9,974 bases of DNA. It comes from an uncultured Bacilli bacterium. Its GTDB lineage: Bacteria > Bacillota_I > Bacilli_A > RF39 > UBA660. The position numbers and the translations under genes are program-made. Position 1 is the first letter of the stretch, and each line of letters starts with the position of its first letter. Where the stretch lies: positions 1 through 9,974 of the forward strand of contig CANQYA010000028.1 of NCBI GenBank assembly GCA_947627965.1, written 5' to 3'. The notes under the pieces are model-generated. The model did no database searches. It saw only the letters and a program-made list of their open reading frames with translations, and had not been told where the DNA came from. Positions 6,402 through 9,974 of this stretch are shown here, in pieces.

Positions 6402-7634
6402 ATGAAATTATATGAAGATTTAGTATGGAGAGGTCTTATTAAAGATATATCTAGTGATGAATTAATAGATAAATTAAATAATGAGAAACTTACATTTTAT
6501 TGGGGAACAGATCCTACTGCTGATAGCTTACATTTAGGACATTATTCTTCTTTAGTTACAGCTAAAAGATTAGCTAATTATGGACATCACCCTATCTTAC
6601 TTGTGGGAGGAGCAACGGGATTGATTGGTGATCCTAGACCTACTAGTGAACGAGATATTATTAGCAAAGAAGAAGTTTCCAAAAACTTAGAGGGAATTAC
6701 AAAACAAGTTAACAAAATTTTTGAAGGTAAAGCTGAAATTGTCAACAACTACGATTGGACGAACAGTTTAAGTATCTTAGATTTTTTAAGAGACGTAGGT
6801 AAATATATTAATGTAAATTATATGTTAGATAAAGATATTATAAGAAGAAGACTAGATACTGGGATTACTTTTGCTGAATTTGCTTATACTTTAATTCAAG
6901 GTAATGACTTTTTGCACTTATTTGTGGAAAAAAATTGTACTTTGCAAGTAGAAGGTTCTGATCAATGGGGAAATATTACTACTGGTATTGATTTAATTCG
7001 TAAAAAATTAGATAAAACAGCTTATGGATTTACTATGCCATTAATTTTAGACAAAGACGGTAAAAAGTTTGGTAAAAGTGAAGGTAATGCTTTATGGTTA
7101 GATAAAGATAAAACATCTTCTTATGAATTATATCAATATTTAATTAATGCCGACGACGAATTAGTAATTCATTATTTAAAAGTATTTACTTTTCTTACTA
7201 GAGAAGAAATCGAAGAATTAGAAAAAAGTAATAACTTACACCCTGAATTAAGAGAAGCCCATAAAGCTTTAGCTAGGGAAATAATTACTGATTTACATGG
7301 TAAAGACGAATATGTAAAAGCCTTAAAAATAAGTGAAGCATTATTTAGTGGTAAAATAAATGAGTTAAGTTCTAATGAAATAGAAATAGGTTTTAAAGAT
7401 GTACCTAATTTTGTTATTAGTAATGATAAAAGTTTAATTGATTTATTAATTGAAGCTAATATTGCTAGTAGTAAAAGAGAAGCAAGAGAATTTATAAATG
7501 GTAATGCTATTAGTATTAATGGGGAAATAGTAAACGATGAAAATACAGTTATTAATAAGTCTTTTGCTATAGATAATAAATATATAGTAATAAGACGTGG
7601 TAAAAAGAAATATTATTTAATTAAATATATGTAA
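6402..7634 (+). CDS. tyrS: Tyrosyl-tRNA synthetase
   Basis: 410 residues, normal for bacterial TyrRS (about 420). It activates tyrosine with ATP and charges tRNA-Tyr in the cytoplasm. Class I signatures: FYWGTDPTADSLHLGH (32-47, with HLGH as the HIGH motif at 44-47), the tyrosine-binding YTLIQGNDFLHL (about 160-171), GSDQWGN (about 185-191), and KFGKS (222-226) as the KMSKS loop. A C-terminal S4 RNA-binding domain (about 345-400, with SSKREAREFI) grips the tRNA. An unusually long SD, AAGGAGGAGG (6387-6396), lies 5 nt before ATG and is the likely target of leader regulation. A strong terminator follows. Adjacency to convergent rpsD is conserved with B. subtilis. Confidence 0.98.
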   Translation: MKLYEDLVWRGLIKDISSDELIDKLNNEKLTFYWGTDPTADSLHLGHYSSLVTAKRLANYGHHPILLVGGATGLIGDPRPTSERDIISKEEVSKNLEGITKQVNKIFEGKAEIVNNYDWTNSLSILDFLRDVGKYINVNYMLDKDIIRRRLDTGITFAEFAYTLIQGNDFLHLFVEKNCTLQVEGSDQWGNITTGIDLIRKKLDKTAYGFTMPLILDKDGKKFGKSEGNALWLDKDKTSSYELYQYLINADDELVIHYLKVFTFLTREEIEELEKSNNLHPELREAHKALAREIITDLHGKDEYVKALKISEALFSGKINELSSNEIEIGFKDVPNFVISNDKSLIDLLIEANIASSKREAREFINGNAISINGEIVNDENTVINKSFAIDNKYIVIRRGKKKYYLIKYM

Positions 7635-7670
7635 AAAAGTTAACAAAGATATGATTAATAAATAATTATT

Positions 7671-7706
7671 AAACTCTAAATGAGCATTCTTCATTTAGAG
7701 TTTTTT
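7671..7706 (+). terminator. Rho-independent terminator of tyrS
   Basis: A perfect 13-bp stem AAACTCTAAATGA (7671-7683) / TCATTTAGAGTTT (7691-7703), 7-nt loop and T-run to 7706. It is the strongest terminator in the window and separates tyrS from convergent rpsD. Confidence 0.93.
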
Positions 7707-7725
7707 ATAAATAATTTTTTGATAT

Positions 7726-7755
7726 AAAAAAACTATTGACTTATCAGCCAATAGT
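7726..7755 (-). terminator. Rho-independent terminator of rpsD
   Basis: On the minus strand ACTATTG (7755-7749), a 10-nt loop and CAATAGT (7738-7732) run into T6-7 (A-tract 7726-7732). A second 8-bp hairpin, AAGTAAGA/TCTTACTT (7759-7766/7773-7780), sits between it and the rpsD stop and may protect the mRNA 3' end. Confidence 0.85.
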
Positions 7756-7782
7756 CGCAAGTAAGAAATAAATCTTACTTTA

Positions 7783-8385
7783 TTATCTACTGTAGAACTC
7801 AACGATTAATGATTCGTCTATATCAGCATTTAATTCTCTTCTTTCTGGTAATCTTACATAAGTACCTGAAAGTTTGTTTTCGTCAAAAGTAACAAATTCA
7901 ACACGATTAGTAACTTTTTCCAATGCTTCTTTAATTACTTTTAAATCTTTAGAACTATCTTTAACAGCAATTACTGAACCTGGTTTAACTCTAAATGATG
8001 GGATATCAACTTTTTTACCATCAACTGTAATATGACCATGGTTTACTAATTGTCTAGCTCCACGTCTTGTTGAAGCAAAACCTAAACGATATACTAAGTT
8101 ATCAAGTCTTGATTCAAGAAATTTTAAAAATACTTCACCAGTGATACCTTCTGTTTTTTGAGCTTCTTTAAAAGTCTTTTTAAATTGTTTTTCATTTAAT
8201 CCATACATAAATCTAACTTTTTGTTTTTCTTTTAATTGAAGTCCATATTCAGAAAGTTTACCCTTACGATCAGCTCCATGTTGACCTGGTCCATAAGGAC
8301 GTCTAGCAACATCTTTACCATTTTCTAGAGTAGAAAAACCAACACGACGAGATTGTTTGTAACTTGGTCCTGTGTATCTTGACAT
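7783..8385 (-). CDS. rpsD: 30S ribosomal protein S4
   Basis: 200 residues, the normal Firmicute S4 length. It binds the 5' domain of 16S rRNA early in 30S assembly and, in Firmicutes, represses its own mRNA. The N-terminus [26 protein letters not shown] and [20 protein letters not shown] are diagnostic; the S4 RNA-binding domain spans about 91-155 ([20 protein letters not shown], then [14 protein letters not shown]). It lacks the zinc-binding cysteines of the C+ paralogue class. The SD AAAGGAGG (complement of 8394-8401) is 8 nt before ATG. It is monocistronic, with its own promoter, leader and terminator, as in B. subtilis. Its higher G+C and conserved codons fit a highly expressed gene. Confidence 0.99.
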   Translation of the reverse strand: MSRYTGPSYKQSRRVGFSTLENGKDVARRPYGPGQHGADRKGKLSEYGLQLKEKQKVRFMYGLNEKQFKKTFKEAQKTEGITGEVFLKFLESRLDNLVYRLGFASTRRGARQLVNHGHITVDGKKVDIPSFRVKPGSVIAVKDSSKDLKVIKEALEKVTNRVEFVTFDENKLSGTYVRLPERRELNADIDESLIVEFYSR

Positions 8386-8541
8386 TTTTTATACCTCCTT
8401 TATTTATTTACATAAACTAAGGATTATCTTTTGTTATAAATAGGGAGTTTATTTTAATACTTTCATCAACAGCAAGATTACTTATAAACTTAATAAACAC
8501 ATTAATTATAACGAAAAGATGTGCTGTTCCTTAAATATGCA
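8386..8541 (-). promoter_or_regulatory. Structured rpsD leader, candidate S4 autoregulatory RNA
   Basis: The transcript between the predicted start (about 8541) and the ATG is 156 nt and carries two interleaved helices (minus-strand reading): AACAGCA (8528-8522) with TGCTGTT (8474-8468), and AGTTTAT (8490-8484) with ATAAACT (8452-8446). This order makes a pseudoknot, the type of fold S4 recognises in Bacillus rpsD and in the E. coli alpha operon. A further pairing, CTCC-C-TATTTAT (8447-8436) with ATAAATA-AA-GGAG (8407-8395), would mask the ribosome binding site. It shares two bases with the pseudoknot. The structures were found by eye; no energy calculation was done. Confidence 0.55.
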
Positions 8542-8547
8542 CCACCT

Positions 8548-8576
8548 ATTATATACTACTTTAACACTTTCGTCAA
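8548..8576 (-). promoter_or_regulatory. Sigma-A promoter of rpsD
   Basis: Minus strand: TTGACG (complement of 8571-8576, 5/6), a 17-nt spacer, TATAAT (complement of 8548-8553, 6/6). This is the best promoter in the window. A weaker TATAAT lies downstream at 8505-8510. Confidence 0.85.
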
Positions 8577-8597
8577 TGAAGAAAATGATTTATTGAA

Positions 8598-8625
8598 TAA
8601 ATAAGTCCAAACCTTACGATTTGTT
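8598..8625. repeat. Left copy of the 28-nt direct repeat flanking the Panacea module
   Basis: TAAATA, then an exact 11-nt core CCAAACCTTAC (8607-8617) and TTGTT. It matches the copy at 9611-9638 at 24 of 28 positions in the same orientation, 1013 bp apart. It lies 22 nt upstream of the rpsD -35. It could be an element boundary (att-like); that is an inference. The 8626-8698 stretch beyond it holds no gene and no clear terminator for the toxin gene. Confidence 0.55.
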
Positions 8626-8698
8626 ATTTCTCCTTCACAGCGGAATTTCTAATATATAAAAAGTGGCGTTTTGTTCTACATAATTAATTTAAGATATA

Positions 8699-9073
8699 TT
8701 AACCTTTATAAGTTAAGTGATTTCTATCAAACCAAATTATATAAAAATATTCCTCTTGTCTATAGCCAATCAACCTAAATTTATCAGAAATTCTTAAAGA
8801 GCTTAATATTATATCTTTAGCTATATTGTCGGGTGCTTTAATTTCCGGTATATTTTCAAAATTAAAACTATTATATGTTTTGATGCTTCGCCACGGTAAA
8901 TTTTCAAAATTCTTAGCAAAATATACAAATCCTTTTAATTCATCTTTTTGTAAATTATAAAGTGGGAATTTATCGTCACAAAAAGAAAATTTTAATAATC
9001 CTAAGAAGTTGTCATTATTTTCATGATTTAAATTGTAGTTAAATTCGTTAATGTAACTAAAATTACGCTTCAT
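8699..9073 (-). CDS. Putative toxin partner of the Panacea antitoxin, family not firmly recognised
   Basis: 124 residues, no signal or membrane segment. The start overlaps the antitoxin gene by 11 bp with no separate SD, so translation is likely coupled and lower than that of the antitoxin, as expected for a toxin. The C-terminus FRLIGYRQEEYFYIIWFDRN (99-118) followed by H119 shows a beta-strand pattern ending in Trp-Phe-Asp-x-Asn-His. From memory this resembles the closing strands of small RelE-like or similar toxins (Gly-Tyr/Phe ... FYI-x-W-x-D-x-N-H), but an RNase active site cannot be assigned from the sequence alone. Panacea antitoxins pair with many unrelated toxins, so context supports a toxin role without telling its target. 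It might also be an accessory protein of an element. Confidence 0.6.
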   Translation of the reverse strand: MKRNFSYINEFNYNLNHENNDNFLGLLKFSFCDDKFPLYNLQKDELKGFVYFAKNFENLPWRSIKTYNSFNFENIPEIKAPDNIAKDIILSSLRISDKFRLIGYRQEEYFYIIWFDRNHLTYKG

Positions 9074-9530
9074 ATATTACTGATTTAAAAAATTCTTTCA
9101 TGCTTTCTTTTGAGATAATGTTTTGACATTTTTCCCCAGGAGCATATCCCTTTCTTGCTTCAATCCATGGTTTTTCTTTATGTGTTTGTTCTTCTAAATA
9201 TTTACCGTCGTATATCCCAAAAGTATGCCAAATATCATTTAAAAACTCACCTATCGCATCTTCTACATCAGTAGTTTTTTCAGTTGGATAAGGTATCATA
9301 TTGAAGTCATATTTTTTATATTTATCATATATTTCCTCATTAGCTGGTCCATGAGCCCATGCTTGAAAATCCTCAGGAAATAATTCTTTATCAAAGTATG
9401 CCAAATAATACCCTTGTGCATAATACAAAATTTTTTGTAGTTTCAGAGGGGTTATTGTACTTCCTGAATCGCGATCAACAATTTTAAGAAAAAAGTTAGC
9501 TACATCAAAAATAGTCAAATTATTATTCAT
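9063..9530 (-). CDS. Panacea-domain (SocA/GepA-like, DUF4065) antitoxin
   Basis: 155 residues. The family pattern is clear: IFDVANFFL (7-15), the core ITPLKLQKILYYAQGYYLAY (26-45), FQAWAHGPANEEIYDKY (55-71), WHTFGIYDGKYLEEQTHKEK (101-120) with the following Pro-Trp. In known cases Panacea proteins neutralise diverse small toxins by direct binding and are encoded next to them, and also occur on prophages and mobile elements. A good SD (AGGAGGTGG, complement of 9535-9543) precedes ATG. It is first in a two-gene operon, with the toxin candidate overlapping its end. No separate DNA-binding domain is obvious, so autoregulation is uncertain despite the palindrome at the promoter. Confidence 0.88.
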   Translation of the reverse strand: MNNNLTIFDVANFFLKIVDRDSGSTITPLKLQKILYYAQGYYLAYFDKELFPEDFQAWAHGPANEEIYDKYKKYDFNMIPYPTEKTTDVEDAIGEFLNDIWHTFGIYDGKYLEEQTHKEKPWIEARKGYAPGEKCQNIISKESMKEFFKSVIYEA

Positions 9531-9542
9531 TATGCCACCTCC

Positions 9543-9555
9543 TATAATTATTATA
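9543..9555. promoter_or_regulatory. -10 region and perfect palindrome upstream of the antitoxin gene
   Basis: TATAATTATTATA is a perfect 13-bp palindrome. Its minus-strand reading gives TATAAT (9555-9550), the probable -10 for the antitoxin operon; no good -35 is seen at 17 nt. It could be an operator, though AT-rich -10 elements make such palindromes by chance. Confidence 0.35.
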
Positions 9556-9610
9556 CTACTTTTATTTAAAAATTCCTTTAAGTATTTAAAATATTCAAAT
9601 TAATTTTTAG

Positions 9611-9638
9611 TAAATATGCCCAAACCTTACTAGTTGTT
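9611..9638. repeat. Right copy of the 28-nt direct repeat flanking the Panacea module
   Basis: Same orientation and exact 11-nt core CCAAACCTTAC (9620-9630) as the copy at 8598-8625. It lies 81 nt upstream of the antitoxin start, at the beginning of the gap before the DUF1016-type gene. Confidence 0.55.
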
Positions 9639-9660
9639 TATAGGAAAGCCCTAGCTCACG

Positions 9661-9718
9661 AGGTAATTTTGATACGTCAAAATACCTAAAGGATAAGTAT
9701 TTTGTCATAAACAAAATA
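9661..9718. other. Two adjacent hairpins in the gap between the antitoxin and DUF1016-type genes
   Basis: Hairpin 1: AGGT-A-ATTTTGA (9661-9672), TACG loop, TCAAAAT-ACCT (9677-9687), 11 bp with one bulge. Hairpin 2: TATTTTGT (9698-9705), CATAA loop, ACAAAATA (9711-9718), 8 bp. The inner arms of the two are also related, GTCAAAATAC against GTATTTTGTC as a 9/10 inverted repeat, so alternative pairing is possible. Neither ends in a T-run. The rest of the 298-nt gap holds the two promoters, one 28-nt repeat and nothing else I can name. Confidence 0.4.
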
Positions 9719-9757
9719 ACAAAGCTAACAAATATTAACACTATTTGGCAATTTATA

Positions 9758-9766
9758 TGTTAAAAT
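9758..9766 (+). promoter_or_regulatory. Candidate extended -10 promoter for the DUF1016-type gene
   Basis: TG, one base, TAAAAT (9761-9766). TTAACA (9735-9740) is a fair -35 but its spacer is 20 nt. It would give a leader of about 55 nt. Confidence 0.35.
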
Positions 9767-9828
9767 ATTCAGTAGTATTTTAGAGAAATCGGCTAGACGT
9801 GGTTGACTAATTTTAGAAAGGAGCAATT

Positions 9829-9974
9829 ATGTTAGAAAAAAGCAATAATAAAATAATTCAAGAAATTAAAGATATTATTTTGAATAGTAGAAAAAAAGTG
9901 GCTTATGAAGTAAATAATACTATGTTATATGCATATTGGAATGTTGGAAGAATTATTGTTGAAAATGAACAAAA
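9829..9974 (+). CDS. DUF1016/YhcG-type (PDDEXK nuclease family) protein, 3' truncated by window end
   Basis: 48 codons are visible. The pattern (I-x-E-I-K-x-I-I-x-x-S-R-x-x-V-A-Y-E-V-N-N, then TMLYAYWNVGRIIVENEQ at 31-48) matches the DUF1016 N-terminal domain, in which VN-x-x-ML-x-x-YW-x-IG-x-x-I is the hallmark. The nuclease-like C-terminal domain would lie beyond the window. Such proteins are often found in defence islands, frequently beside type I restriction-modification genes, and on mobile elements; their role is not well settled. AAAGGAG (9817-9823) lies 5 nt before ATG. Confidence 0.8.
   Translation, partial: MLEKSNNKIIQEIKDIILNSRKKVAYEVNNTMLYAYWNVGRIIVENEQ

Noticed and set aside
8640..8698. 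Terminator for the toxin gene around AAAAGTGGCGTTTT
   Set aside because: Only the AAAA/TTTT ends pair and the GC core is not self-complementary; transcription may read on towards rpsD.
9607..9708. 33-residue minus-strand frame ending in QLVRFGHIY, with a similar QIVRFGLIY frame at the left repeat
   Set aside because: The likeness is just the 28-nt direct repeat read in frame; there is no SD, and the left copy is broken by a TAA just upstream. A pair of gene remnants cannot be excluded.
1..9974. CRISPR array, rRNA, tRNA genes, insertion sequences or replication origin
   Set aside because: No regularly spaced repeats, cloverleaf, transposase or DnaA-box cluster was found by eye on either strand.

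Overview
The window is about 30% G+C, every gene uses TGG for Trp, and most genes have strong AGGAGG-type ribosome binding sites. This fits a low-G+C Firmicute of the Bacilli, possibly one of the reduced gut lineages near the Mollicutes/Erysipelotrichia (RF39-like). That placement is inferred from composition, gene order and protein style; no marker phylogeny was run. The order flippase (YtgP/MurJ-like) - trmB - ... - ytxG-like - ytxH-like - tyrS - rpsD matches, from memory, the relative order of these genes in Bacillus subtilis with many intervening genes missing, so most of the window is an old chromosomal backbone.

Layout. 1-1104: 3' part of a secreted or surface protein with a lectin-like C-terminal domain; its last third changes abruptly in base composition. 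A terminator follows. 1199-2839: MOP-family lipid-linked oligosaccharide flippase. 2855-3109 (minus): 84-residue coiled-coil protein, convergent with the flippase and divergent from trmB (3187-3813). 3893-6153: four-gene cell-envelope operon (lipoprotein; acidic 308-residue protein; DUF948/YtxG-like membrane protein; YtxH-like protein). 6181-6385: tyrosine T-box leader, then tyrS (6402-7634) and a strong terminator. 7783-8385 (minus): rpsD, with its own terminator, a structured 156-nt leader and a near-consensus promoter.

From about 8598 the window becomes accessory. A Panacea-domain antitoxin and an overlapping small downstream gene, its presumed toxin (minus, 8699-9530), sit between two 28-nt imperfect direct repeats. 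After a 298-nt gap with hairpins, a DUF1016-type (PDDEXK nuclease family) gene begins at 9829 and runs off the end. This looks like the edge of a defence or mobile island placed upstream of the rpsD promoter.

How the genes work together. Flippase, lipoprotein, DUF948 and YtxH proteins are envelope functions. trmB, tyrS and rpsD are translation functions, two of them with cis-acting RNA leaders that sense their own product or substrate (uncharged tRNA-Tyr; S4 protein). The points most worth checking are the A-depleted cassette in the surface protein, the unusual architecture of the tyrS T-box, the pseudoknot in the rpsD leader, and the repeat-flanked Panacea module with an unassigned partner.
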